Shown here in pieces: positions 17,776 through 25,662 of a DNA stretch of 64,000 bases. A program made the translations under genes and the position numbers. Below the pieces are notes generated by a model. It saw only the letters and a program-made list of their open reading frames with translations. It made no database searches and was not told where the DNA came from. Positions within the stretch are counted from its first letter, which is position 1. Each line of letters opens with the position of its first letter. Source of the DNA: Cohnella fermenti (GTDB taxonomy: Bacteria; Bacillota; Bacilli; Paenibacillales; Paenibacillaceae). The stretch spans positions 310,001-374,000 of the forward strand of contig NZ_SSOB01000001.1 of assembly GCF_004801405.1 (NCBI RefSeq). Reading direction: 5' to 3'.

Positions 17776-18588
17776 TTGAACGAGACAGCGCGCACCATAT
17801 TTGTCTGCTCCGATTCCGTGGGCGAGACGGCCGAGACCGTCGTTCAGGCGACGATTCGGCAATTCGACGCGGATGGAACGGGGCTGCGGCGATTCTCGCA
17901 CATCAAGTCGGAGGATGAGATCCGCAATCTGATGGAAGAAGCGGCCCGAAGCGGGAGCTTCGTCGTCTATACGCTTGTGCTGCCCGAGCTAAGGGAGATG
18001 ATCCGCCAGGAGTCGATCCGGCTGAACGTGTTCGCCGTCGATATCATGGGGCCGGTCATCGAAGCGTTCGTGCGGACGTTCAATACGCCGCCGCCCAAGC
18101 AGAAGCCCGGCCTTCTTCATGTCATGGATCGGGACTACTTCCGCAGGGTCGAAGCGGTCGAGTACACGGTGAAGGGAGACGACGGACAGAATTCGAACTC
18201 CTGGGCGCAGGCGGACCTCATTCTTCTCGGAATCTCCCGAACCTCCAAGACTCCGCTTAGTATTTTCCTCGCTCATAAGGGGTATAAGGTGGCGAACTAT
18301 CCGCTCGTGCCGGAGGTGAAGCCGCCGAATGCGCTGTCCGAGCTGCGGGGAGGCCGGTTCGTGGGCTTGACGATGAAACCAGAGAAGCTGATTCAGATTC
18401 GCGCGGAACGGCTCAAGGCGATGGGTCTTCCGTTCGGGGCCGCCTATGCTTCGCTGGAGCGCGTTGCCGAGGAATTGGAGTACGCCCACTCGGTCTTCCG
18501 GCGGTTGGGCTGCCTGGTTGTGGATGTAACGGACCGCGCAATCGAAGAGACGGCCGGGGTCATCTTGGAGAGCCTGTCGTTGAAGTAA
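17776..18588 (+). CDS. ppsR: PpdK/PpsA regulatory kinase-pyrophosphorylase (PDRP, DUF299)
   Basis: A 270-residue bifunctional regulator that inactivates PEP-forming dikinases by ADP-dependent phosphorylation of a Thr next to the catalytic His and reactivates them by Pi-dependent removal. The signature P-loop GISRTSKTPLS is at about residues 152-162, preceded by the conserved GQNSNSWAQADLILL-type segment, and the N-terminus has the typical FVCSDSVGETAE. The TTG start follows GAGGAGA at seven bases. The expected target Thr451, two residues before His453 (GGMTSH), is present in the PpdK encoded upstream. Confidence 0.94.
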   Translation: MNETARTIFVCSDSVGETAETVVQATIRQFDADGTGLRRFSHIKSEDEIRNLMEEAARSGSFVVYTLVLPELREMIRQESIRLNVFAVDIMGPVIEAFVRTFNTPPPKQKPGLLHVMDRDYFRRVEAVEYTVKGDDGQNSNSWAQADLILLGISRTSKTPLSIFLAHKGYKVANYPLVPEVKPPNALSELRGGRFVGLTMKPEKLIQIRAERLKAMGLPFGAAYASLERVAEELEYAHSVFRRLGCLVVDVTDRAIEETAGVILESLSLK

Positions 18589-18734
18589 CCTATCGAATCC
18601 TAACCTATCGAACCTAGCGGAACGGTTGCCGCAGGGTTGCGTCGAGACGGAATGGAATGCAGAGACTGCTTCATTGGGCTTGGGATTCGGTTTGGATTCG
18701 GGATGCTTGTCCGGAATTCGTTCCGTTGCGTGAG

Positions 18735-18768
18735 AGAGGCATGGCCCGTCGGGCCATGCCTCTTCATT
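18735..18768. terminator. Hairpin between ppsR and the convergent SDR gene
   Basis: A perfect 13-bp stem (AGAGGCATGGCCC with its complement) around loop GTC lies between convergent genes; the T-rich tail is short. Probably a bidirectional terminator. Confidence 0.7.
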
Positions 18769-18822
18769 GCGAGCCTATCGTTACTGCCGGTCGTCCCCCG
18801 CGCTCCGCGATTGCGAAGCCTC

Positions 18823-19602
18823 TTAGGCATTCTTGCCGAAGGTGGCCCCGCCGTCGATGTACAGGGGAGCGCCCATCATGAACTTCGATTCGTCCGAGGC
18901 CAGGTAGAGGGCGGCGTACGCGACATCCTCCGGACGGCCGAGCTCCCCGCCCAACTGCCGCGTCTTGATGGCGGCGATTGCGGCTTCGGGGTCCTCATAG
19001 GAAGTCTTTAGGTAATTCTCCACGAACGGCGTCATGATCGTGCCCGGCACAAGAGCGTTTACGCGAATGCCGTAAGCCGCGTAGTCGACCTGCATCGCCT
19101 TGGTCAGCGCAAGCACAGCTCCCTTGGTCGCTCCATAAGCCGCTCTGCGGGCCAAGCCGATCTCGGCGACGCAGGAAGACATATTGATGACAGTCCCCGA
19201 TCTTCTCTCCATCATGTGGGGCAGAATGTACTTGCTGGGCAGGAAGACGCCCTTGACATTCACATTCATGATAGCGTCCCATTGCTCCGCTTCGACCTCG
19301 TGAATCGCCCCGACATGGCTGATTCCGGCGTTGTTGAACAGAACGTCGATTCTTCCGAAGTGTTGAATCGCCTGCCGCACCATGTCTTGGACGGATTCGG
19401 GATTGCACACGTCCGCATGGATGAACAAGGCTTGATGCCCTTCCTCTTCAATGAGCCTCTCCGTCTCCCGGCCTCTCGACTCATTCACATCGTTCACGAC
19501 GACGGAGGCTCCTTCTCTCGCGAACAGCTGCGCCGAGCACCTGCCGATTCCCGAACCCGCGCCCGTAATAACGACAATTTTCCCTTCCAATCTGCCGGAC
19601 AT
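18823..19602 (-). CDS. Short-chain dehydrogenase/reductase (classical SDR)
   Basis: A 259-residue NAD(P)-dependent oxidoreductase with the Rossmann motif TGAGSGIG (residues about 13-20), NNAG, a catalytic Ser in NMSSC and the YGATK dyad, and a C-terminal DGG end. Asp after the second strand (VVNDV) favours NAD over NADP. It is transcribed divergently from the 2-hydroxyacid dehydrogenase; their shared 110-base gap holds a promoter with two palindromic boxes. Substrate is unknown; a sugar, aldonate or cyclitol is likely from the neighbours. AAAGG is the ribosome site. Confidence 0.88.
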   Translation of the reverse strand: MSGRLEGKIVVITGAGSGIGRCSAQLFAREGASVVVNDVNESRGRETERLIEEEGHQALFIHADVCNPESVQDMVRQAIQHFGRIDVLFNNAGISHVGAIHEVEAEQWDAIMNVNVKGVFLPSKYILPHMMERRSGTVINMSSCVAEIGLARRAAYGATKGAVLALTKAMQVDYAAYGIRVNALVPGTIMTPFVENYLKTSYEDPEAAIAAIKTRQLGGELGRPEDVAYAALYLASDESKFMMGAPLYIDGGATFGKNA

Positions 19603-19649
19603 AGCGTCCCAACCTTTCTTAAGATGATTAACAAATTCAACCTAACATA

Positions 19650-19680
19650 TTGAGTACAATAAAACAATATTGTATACTAA
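19650..19680 (+). promoter_or_regulatory. Promoter with two GntR-type boxes upstream of the 2-hydroxyacid dehydrogenase
   Basis: TTGAGT (19650-19655) and TATACT (19673-19678) are 17 bases apart. Palindromic boxes TTGAGTACAA (19650-19659) and TTGTATACTAA (19670-19680) cover both elements with start-to-start spacing of 20. The second fits the T-N-GTATAC-N-A form bound by FadR-type GntR proteins and recurs at 22698 and 30881. It also faces the divergent SDR gene. Confidence 0.6.
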
Positions 19681-19713
19681 AATAAAAATACGTATTTCAT
19701 TTGGAGGCGGAAT

Positions 19714-20724
19714 ATGAGCTATCGTATTGCCATTGCCGTTACGGAACCTGGGTTCCCGGATTATCGTCAGGAGAGAAGCATTCTGGAACCGCTCCCTGCC
19801 CGCCTCGAGGCGCGCACCTGCTGCACGGCGACGGAGCTTGTCGATCTATGTCGCGATGCCGATGCCATCCTGGTTCATCACGCGTCTTTTACCAAGGAAG
19901 TAATCGATCAGTTGACCAGGTGCAAGGTTATCGTCCGTTACGGGATCGGCTACGATACGATCGATATCGAAGCTGCGGCGGCAAGAGGCATTCCGGTGGT
20001 CAATGTTCCCGACTACGGGGTTCAGGAGGTAGCCGATCACACGTGGGCTCTTCTGCTGGGCACGGTCCGGAGAGTGCCGGCGATGGACAGGAACGTGCGC
20101 GCGGGAGACTGGCGAATGGCATCCGTCGGCCCCATTATGGGTCTTCGGGACAAGGTGCTGGGGCTGGCGGGGTTCGGGAACATCGCCCGAGAAGTCGCCC
20201 GGAGGGCGCAAGGCTTCGGGCTGAAGATAACGGCATACGACCCCTTTGTGCCGGATGAGGTTTTCGGGGAGATGGGCGTGCGCAGGGTCGATCTTCACAC
20301 GTTGCTCGGAGAGAGCGACATTATCACCTCGCATCTTCCTCTTACTCCGGACACGAAGCATCTGTTCAACCGGGAAGCGTTCGGGCGAATGAAGAATACG
20401 GCTTATCTGATCAACACGTCAAGAGGCGGGGTCGTCCATACGGACGATCTCGTATGGGCTCTGGACAACGGCGTCATTGCGGGAGCGGGGCTCGACGTGT
20501 TCGACCTGGAGCCTCTGCCGGAGGGACATCCCTTGCTGAAGGTTGACGGGTGCGTGCTGAGTCCGCATGCGGCATGGTACTCGGAGGATTCTGTCGATCG
20601 GCTGCAGCGCTATGCGGCGCTCGAGGTGGAGCGGGTGCTGAAGGGACAGCAGCCCAAGCATGTCGTGAACGGAATTCGAATCGGCGGGCGAGAGGAGCGA
20701 GAGGAGAGGAAGAGCGATGCCTAG
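19714..20724 (+). CDS. D-isomer-specific 2-hydroxyacid dehydrogenase, CtBP-like
   Basis: A 336-residue NAD-dependent dehydrogenase that should interconvert a 2-hydroxyacid and its 2-oxoacid. The nucleotide-binding fold has GLAGFGNIA (about residues 149-157); the catalytic triad is visible as Arg in NTSRGGVV (about 236), Glu in the LEPLPEG segment and His in PHAAWYSE (about 286). The N-terminal segment VIVRYGIGYDTIDIEAAAARG is typical of the C-terminal-binding-protein/phosphoglycerate dehydrogenase subgroup. GGAGGCGG precedes the ATG. It overlaps the next gene by eight bases. The natural acid is probably a sugar-derived one, inferred from the locus. Confidence 0.88.
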   Translation: MSYRIAIAVTEPGFPDYRQERSILEPLPARLEARTCCTATELVDLCRDADAILVHHASFTKEVIDQLTRCKVIVRYGIGYDTIDIEAAAARGIPVVNVPDYGVQEVADHTWALLLGTVRRVPAMDRNVRAGDWRMASVGPIMGLRDKVLGLAGFGNIAREVARRAQGFGLKITAYDPFVPDEVFGEMGVRRVDLHTLLGESDIITSHLPLTPDTKHLFNREAFGRMKNTAYLINTSRGGVVHTDDLVWALDNGVIAGAGLDVFDLEPLPEGHPLLKVDGCVLSPHAAWYSEDSVDRLQRYAALEVERVLKGQQPKHVVNGIRIGGREEREERKSDA

Positions 20725-21781
20725 GGTGTATGGACAATTCCTGGACAAGGCAAGTCTGTTGAAGCGGGTAGGCAGCATGGAACAGCTCGCTTATGTTCGC
20801 CCGTTCGTCTATGGGGAAGGCGCAGCCGAAGGGGTGAAGGCGTTCGAGGTGTCGAACGGGACGGGGCTGGAATATACCGTGCTCGAGAGCAAGGGAATGG
20901 ATCTGATCGGGATGCGGTATAAAGGAATGAATTTGCATTACGCGCCGAAGTCCGGTGTCGTCTCTCCGGCCTTGGCGGACATGAACGGAACGGAGTTCAT
21001 GCGCTCCATCTCGGGAGGGATGCTGTACACGTGCGGGCTGTCCAATGTAGGGACGGCCTGCGTGGACGAGGGCTTCGACCACCCCTTCCACGGCCGAATG
21101 AAGACGACCCCGGCCGAGATGCTGTCGGCGGACTGCCATTGGGAAGGAGACGAATACGTGCTGAGTTTATCCGGTCAGATGCGGGAAGCGGCGATATTCG
21201 AGGAGAATCTGACGCTCCGCAGGACGCTGAGCACCTCGGTTGGCAGCAAGTCGGTGCGTATTCGGGATACGCTGGAGAATCAGGGCTTCGAGGAGCGGCA
21301 GTTGATGCTGTTATACCATATCAATATCGGGTTTCCCGTTCTGGACGAAGGGGCCGAGCTGATTCTCCCGAGCCGGGAGAAGCTTGCCCGGGATGAGGAA
21401 TCGGAGCGGCACGCCTCGCGATTCGACGAATTGTCCGGCCCGATTGTCGGGTTCAGAGAGCATGTCTATCGTCATCGATTGTCCGCCGGCCGATCCGGAT
21501 GGACCGGGGCGGCCGTCATCAACCGGCGGCTGGGGCTGGGCGTTTATGTCAAGTACGATCCGCTCAGACTGCCCTATCTGGTTCAGTGGAAGTCGCTAAG
21601 AGCCGGGGATTACGCGACCGGACTCATGCCTGCGACCTGCTTCGTCAACGGCCGGTCGTTCGAGCGGGAGAACGGAACGCTGCAGCCGATCGCGCCTCTT
21701 CAGCAGTTGACCTACGAGCTGGAGATCGGTGTGCTCGAAGGGGAGGAAGAATTCGGGGAGTTCATGGACTTCTTGTCCTGA
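20717..21781 (+). CDS. DUF4432 family protein (aldose epimerase-like)
   Basis: A 354-residue protein matching the DUF4432 pattern, a galactose-mutarotase-like beta-sandwich family: an early AYVRPFVYGEGAAEGVKAFEV, GMDLIGMRYKGMNLHY, GGMLYTCGLSNVG, and a His-rich FDHPFHGRM segment. Such proteins sit in many sugar-acid clusters and are thought to epimerise or isomerise sugars, but no reaction is firmly assigned to this type. It is translationally coupled to the preceding dehydrogenase. A strong terminator separates it from the convergent gntR gene. Confidence 0.8.
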   Translation: MPRVYGQFLDKASLLKRVGSMEQLAYVRPFVYGEGAAEGVKAFEVSNGTGLEYTVLESKGMDLIGMRYKGMNLHYAPKSGVVSPALADMNGTEFMRSISGGMLYTCGLSNVGTACVDEGFDHPFHGRMKTTPAEMLSADCHWEGDEYVLSLSGQMREAAIFEENLTLRRTLSTSVGSKSVRIRDTLENQGFEERQLMLLYHINIGFPVLDEGAELILPSREKLARDEESERHASRFDELSGPIVGFREHVYRHRLSAGRSGWTGAAVINRRLGLGVYVKYDPLRLPYLVQWKSLRAGDYATGLMPATCFVNGRSFERENGTLQPIAPLQQLTYELEIGVLEGEEEFGEFMDFLS

Positions 21782-21799
21782 CAGTTCATGAGGAGCAAC

Positions 21800-21849
21800 A
21801 AGGGAGCGCCCGCTTCATTCCGAGTCGGAATCAGAGCGGGCGCTCCCTT
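21800..21849. terminator. Bidirectional terminator
   Basis: The arms AAGGGAGCGCCCGC (21800-21813) and their exact complement (21836-21849) lie between convergent genes and have A- and T-rich flanks on the respective sides. Confidence 0.85.
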
Positions 21850-21901
21850 GTCGTCTTGTTCCTTTCTGGTTGTCCCAACTCAACAGAGAGAGGAGTGGAG
21901 A

Positions 21902-22579
21902 TTAAAGCCGGGTCTCCAGACGTTCGATGATAATATTCTTGGCCCGGGTAATATGGGCCACCAGCTCGTCGATGCTGCTTCGGTTGCGTTGAATGATAAG
22001 ATCGGCGAGCTTGCGGTGGTCCTCGAAGAAGTGGCGATAGGATGAACTGGTCATGTTCGTAATCTCCAGCAGCTCCTGGAAGATGTTCGTCATCGTATTC
22101 CATGCGACGAGCAGAGGCGTGCTGTCTGCCATCATGACAAGGCTGCGGTGGAACAGAATATCGAGGCGGGACGTCTCGGAGCTGGGAATCTCCGCGGCTT
22201 CCGCCTGCGGCAAATACTGCTCCAACTGCTCCATGCTCTCGAACAACGGCCGGAAGACGAAGGAATCGCTGTCCAGAATCAGTTCAAGCGCCCGCTTCTC
22301 AAGCAGGAGCCGCAGATCGAACAGGTCCATCGCTTGCTTGATGGAGAAGCCGACCACTTCGGTTCCGCCGTTGGCGAGATTGATTACCAATCCCTCCTGG
22401 GCAAGCAATTGGAAGGCGGTGCGGACGGGAGCGCGGCTGGCTCCAAGCGTGTCGGCAATCTTGGATTCGATAAGCCGGGTGCCCTTGGCATACTTGCCGA
22501 GAATAATGTCGGTGCGCAAGCTCTTGACGACTTCCCTCGTATGTTGGGCTCGGGCGAGAGGATCATCGATTTTGGTCAT
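21902..22579 (-). CDS. GntR-family transcriptional regulator, FadR subfamily (FCD domain)
   Basis: A 225-residue regulator. The winged helix spans about residues 10-75, with the recognition region ESKIADTLGASRAPVRTAFQLLAQEGLV, and is followed by an all-helical FCD ligand domain with the usual metal-site candidates (Asp in DLRLLLE, His in LFHRSLV, His in YRHFFEDH). Such regulators respond to sugar acids or other carboxylates and usually bind T-N-GT-N2-AC-N-A palindromes. Boxes of that form lie in three promoters of this locus, so it is the best candidate for local control. GAGGAG precedes its ATG, and a minus-strand TTGACA (22634-22639) with a weak -10 lies upstream. Confidence 0.92.
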   Translation of the reverse strand: MTKIDDPLARAQHTREVVKSLRTDIILGKYAKGTRLIESKIADTLGASRAPVRTAFQLLAQEGLVINLANGGTEVVGFSIKQAMDLFDLRLLLEKRALELILDSDSFVFRPLFESMEQLEQYLPQAEAAEIPSSETSRLDILFHRSLVMMADSTPLLVAWNTMTNIFQELLEITNMTSSSYRHFFEDHRKLADLIIQRNRSSIDELVAHITRAKNIIIERLETRL

Positions 22580-22677
22580 GGGAACTCCTCATTCTTCCTT
22601 TTTATTTATATGTTATCAATTTAAAAAGAAAATTGTCAACATAAATGAGTCATGGTAGACAAAATGAATGAATTTTA

Positions 22678-22708
22678 TTGACTACAAAATTATAAAATTG
22701 TATACTAA
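22678..22708 (+). promoter_or_regulatory. Promoter with two GntR-type boxes upstream of the catabolic operon
   Basis: TTGACT (22678-22683), 17 bases, TATACT (22701-22706). The -35 lies in TTGACTACAA and the -10 in TTGTATACTAA (22698-22708), again 20 bases apart, the same arrangement as at 19650. It sits between divergent gntR and the SDR-to-iolA genes. Confidence 0.65.
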
Positions 22709-22792
22709 AAATGCGAATTGAAGTAAAATGAGCATGCCGGGCTGCAACGGGATGAAGCGTCCGGACTGTGACAAGCGGAGGGATGAAGGTTC

Positions 22793-23614
22793 ATGGAATT
22801 TGCCAACAAGGTCGTCCTTGTGACCGGTTCCGGCAACGGGATCGGGCGCAGCATTGCTTCGTCGTTCGCCAGGGAAGGGGCCGTTGTTGTCATTGCCGAT
22901 ATCGACAGACATGCGGCGGAAGCGACATGCGAAGAGATCATCCGGGCGGGAGGGAAGGCCAGGTGGCATGAGTCGGACGTATCCGCTTCCGAGCAGGTGG
23001 TTCGGCTGTTCGACAAGGTGATTGGCGAATTCGGCGTTCTTGATGTGCTCGTCAACAATGTCGGCTCGACGATTCGCAAGCCGATTGTGGAGTTCTCGGA
23101 AGCGGAGTGGGACTTTGTCTTCGATACCAATGTCAAGTCGATGTTCCTGTGCGCGAAGGAGGCCGGGCGTCTGATGCTCAAGCGGAGAACGGGCGCGGTC
23201 GTCAATATCTCGTCGGTGCACGGGCTTGGAGGCATCAGCAGAAGACTTCCGTATTCGACCTCCAAGTCCGCCGTGGAGAGCTTCACGAAGACGCTTGCCT
23301 GCGAATGGGCGCTGGACGGCGTTCGCGTGAATTGCGTAGCGCCGGGTTACATCCTGACGGAAGGCATGCGGGGCGCATTCGCAAGCGGCGCGCTGAATCA
23401 GGACGATATGATCCGCAGAACGCCGCAAGCGCGGCTGGGAACCCCGGAGGACATTGCCGAAGCGGTGCTCTATCTGAGCTCGAAGCGTGCCGCGTTCGTC
23501 ACGGGAGCCATCTTGCACGTAGACGGCGGGTACGCGGCTTATCACGGACCGGAGCCGGTCCCTTCCTTCAATCACGTGTTTGAAGACGGGCCGGCCGTAT
23601 CGCATCAAGCATAA
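22793..23614 (+). CDS. Short-chain dehydrogenase/reductase
   Basis: A 273-residue classical SDR: TGSGNGIG cofactor loop, Asp in VIADIDR (NAD preference), NNVG in place of the usual NNAG, Ser in NISSV, YSTSK catalytic dyad and VDGG end. The C-terminus is about 20 residues longer than usual. It opens the operon running through iolA, behind a promoter with GntR-type boxes. Likely oxidises a polyol, cyclitol or aldonate hydroxyl; the exact substrate cannot be read from sequence. Confidence 0.87.
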   Translation: MEFANKVVLVTGSGNGIGRSIASSFAREGAVVVIADIDRHAAEATCEEIIRAGGKARWHESDVSASEQVVRLFDKVIGEFGVLDVLVNNVGSTIRKPIVEFSEAEWDFVFDTNVKSMFLCAKEAGRLMLKRRTGAVVNISSVHGLGGISRRLPYSTSKSAVESFTKTLACEWALDGVRVNCVAPGYILTEGMRGAFASGALNQDDMIRRTPQARLGTPEDIAEAVLYLSSKRAAFVTGAILHVDGGYAAYHGPEPVPSFNHVFEDGPAVSHQA

Positions 23615-23641
23615 TCGATAACGAAGAGGAGCGTTGCCGAC

Positions 23642-24067
23642 ATGGGGAAGGGAACGGTCGTACATGCTGCCAAGGTAGCGACCTTATACGTCGATGAGAC
23701 CTATTCGTCCAAGATGCTGGTCGACCAGACGAATTCCGAGACGAAGAACGTTCAGATCAATATGGGCATTATCGCTCCGGGGGCGAAGCATGCCGACCAC
23801 AAGCACGATTCCTCCTACGACGAGGTCTACTTGATCCAGCAAGGCCGGGCTTCGGTGCGTCTGGACGGAGTCGAGCATGAGCTGGAGGCCGGAGATGTCG
23901 TATTCATTCCCGGCGGCTCCATGCATGCCATCGCCAACCGCAGCGACACGGAAGAACTGGTAATCTTCACTGTGTGGTCGAGATTGCCCGAGCCGGGCGC
24001 CAATCCGGTGTACGACTTGAGATTGCAGGAATGGGGCAGGTCGTACAAGACAGTGGACGAGAAGTAG
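23642..24067 (+). CDS. Small cupin-domain protein
   Basis: A 141-residue single-domain cupin. Motif one is G-x5-HADHKH..EVYLIQQG, supplying the metal-binding His and Glu residues, and motif two is GDVVFIPGGSMHAI. Cupins of this size bind sugars or sugar acids or isomerise them; it is far shorter than the 270-residue IolB isomerase, which is absent from the window. It lies 27 bases after the SDR and 17 before the MBL-fold gene. Role unassigned. Confidence 0.82.
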   Translation: MGKGTVVHAAKVATLYVDETYSSKMLVDQTNSETKNVQINMGIIAPGAKHADHKHDSSYDEVYLIQQGRASVRLDGVEHELEAGDVVFIPGGSMHAIANRSDTEELVIFTVWSRLPEPGANPVYDLRLQEWGRSYKTVDEK

Positions 24068-24084
24068 AGAGGGGATCGCTCTCG

Positions 24085-24867
24085 ATGAATTCATTGCTGT
24101 GCGAAATACAAGGTTTGACGGTGGACCCCGGCCGCTTGGCCGTGTGGTCGCTGGGGCAGGCCGGCTACGCCTGCAAGCTTCCGACGGGGAGGGTTGTGCT
24201 GATCGATCCTTACGTTACCGACTACTGCGGCCGTCAGTTGGGTTCCGCGTTCAAGCGGCTCTATCCTTCGCCGATAGGTCCCGGGGAGCTGGCCCGATTG
24301 CCGATAGCGGCATACTTGATGACGCATCATCATGAGGATCATCTCGATGCGGATTGCATCCGGGAGTTGCTGGAGGAGGACTTCCCGTTCTACGGGCCTC
24401 CGGAGACGGTTCGCCGATTAAGAGAGTTGGGCGTTGACGAGAAGAGATGCCATTCGCTTGCGGAAGGCGGAGGCGCGACGCTTCGGGATTGCGCGATCCG
24501 TGCAGTCCATGCCGATCATGGCGAGCTGGCGCCGGATGCGATAGGCATTATCATTCAATCCGAGCGGAAAATCGTCTACCATATGGGAGACACCTGCTTG
24601 AGGGAAGAGCGGCTTCGGGACAGCGTTGCCGATACGAGGGTGGACTTGCTGATTGCCCCGATCAACGGCAAGTACGGCAATATGAATGAAGTGGAGGCGG
24701 CGCGGGCGGTACAGATCGCGAATCCCGCCTTCGCGGCGCCGTGCCACTTCTGGCTGCTTCCGGGCAACTCCGGAGGAGACCCGCTGCGCTTCATGGAGGC
24801 CGTAACCGAATGGGCTCCGCGCACGACGCCGTTCCTGTTCCGTCAGGGGGAAATGCTGCTTCTATAG
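24085..24867 (+). CDS. Metallo-beta-lactamase-fold hydrolase, UlaG-like
   Basis: A 260-residue protein of the UlaG-type branch. The metal motif HxHxDH is present as THHHEDHLD (His81, His83, Asp85, His86), and further ligands are likely in HADHGELAPDA and YHMGDTCLR. UlaG itself opens L-ascorbate-6-phosphate lactone in the cytoplasm. Here it stands among oxidoreductases and inositol-pathway genes, so opening of a lactone or a cyclic diketone is conceivable. ATG at 24085 was chosen over an in-frame start inside the cupin gene, with GAGGGG upstream. Confidence 0.82.
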   Translation: MNSLLCEIQGLTVDPGRLAVWSLGQAGYACKLPTGRVVLIDPYVTDYCGRQLGSAFKRLYPSPIGPGELARLPIAAYLMTHHHEDHLDADCIRELLEEDFPFYGPPETVRRLRELGVDEKRCHSLAEGGGATLRDCAIRAVHADHGELAPDAIGIIIQSERKIVYHMGDTCLREERLRDSVADTRVDLLIAPINGKYGNMNEVEAARAVQIANPAFAAPCHFWLLPGNSGGDPLRFMEAVTEWAPRTTPFLFRQGEMLLL

Positions 24868-24877
24868 GAGGAATCGT

Positions 24878-25639
24878 ATGTTGTCGTTGGAAGGCAAGAC
24901 GGCGCTTGTCACGGGAGCCGGCGTCGGAATCGGAAGAGGCATCGCTCTGCAATTGGCTGCCGAGGGAGCGAATGTGATCGTGAATTATCGGAGCAGCGCC
25001 GCCCAGGCTGCGGAGGTGGCCGAGCGAATCTCGGCAGCGGGCCGCAAGGCGCTGGCTATCCGGGCCGACGTGTCGAAGGTGGGCGACATCCGCGACATGG
25101 TCGACCGAATCGAAGCCGAGTTCGGCGGCATCGACATTCTTGTGAACAATTCGGCGATTGACCCGACGGTCGATTTCTTCGAAGTGACGGAGGAGTTGTG
25201 GGATCGGGTCATCGACACGAACCTGAAGGGAACGTTCTTCTGCACACAGGCTTGCGCGAAGCGCATGGCCGAGAGGGGACAAGGCAAGATCGTCAACATC
25301 AGCTCCGTTCACGGCAATCTGACCATGCCGCTTTATTCCGCGTATGCCGCCTCCAAGGGCGGGATGAACGCGCTGACGCGCCAACTGGCTCTCGATCTCG
25401 CTCCGTTCAACATTCAGGTGAATGCAGTCGCTCCGGGAGCGACGGAGGTCGAGAAGTTCACGGTCAATCCCTTGCATGACAAAGAAGCGATCGGGCAGCA
25501 GATCCCGATGGGACGTATCGGATACCCGGAGGACGTGGCCAAGGTCGTCTCCTTCTTCGCTTCCCCCGGCTCCGACTTCGTCACGGGACAGGTTGTGACC
25601 GTGGACGGCGGATCAAGCACCCGGTTCTTCTTAAGGTGA
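24878..25639 (+). CDS. Short-chain dehydrogenase/reductase, FabG-like
   Basis: A 253-residue classical SDR with TGAGVGIG, the NADP-leaning VNYRSS segment after the second strand (unlike its locus neighbours), NNSA in place of NNAG, Ser in NISSV, YAASK and VDGG. AGGAGG lies directly upstream and the gap to the preceding gene is ten bases. Cofactor preference different from the other SDRs suggests a reductive or a separate oxidation step in the same pathway. Confidence 0.87.
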   Translation: MLSLEGKTALVTGAGVGIGRGIALQLAAEGANVIVNYRSSAAQAAEVAERISAAGRKALAIRADVSKVGDIRDMVDRIEAEFGGIDILVNNSAIDPTVDFFEVTEELWDRVIDTNLKGTFFCTQACAKRMAERGQGKIVNISSVHGNLTMPLYSAYAASKGGMNALTRQLALDLAPFNIQVNAVAPGATEVEKFTVNPLHDKEAIGQQIPMGRIGYPEDVAKVVSFFASPGSDFVTGQVVTVDGGSSTRFFLR

Positions 25640-25662
25640 GAGGCTGACGGAGGCGATGGACG

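Noticed and set aside
22041..22104. Sequence resembling a tRNA or small RNA in the gntR region
   Set aside because: No cloverleaf or tRNA consensus boxes could be found; no tRNA or rRNA was supported anywhere in the window.
23642..24067. The cupin as IolB
   Set aside because: It is half the length of IolB (about 270 residues, two cupin domains) and lacks its N-terminal domain.
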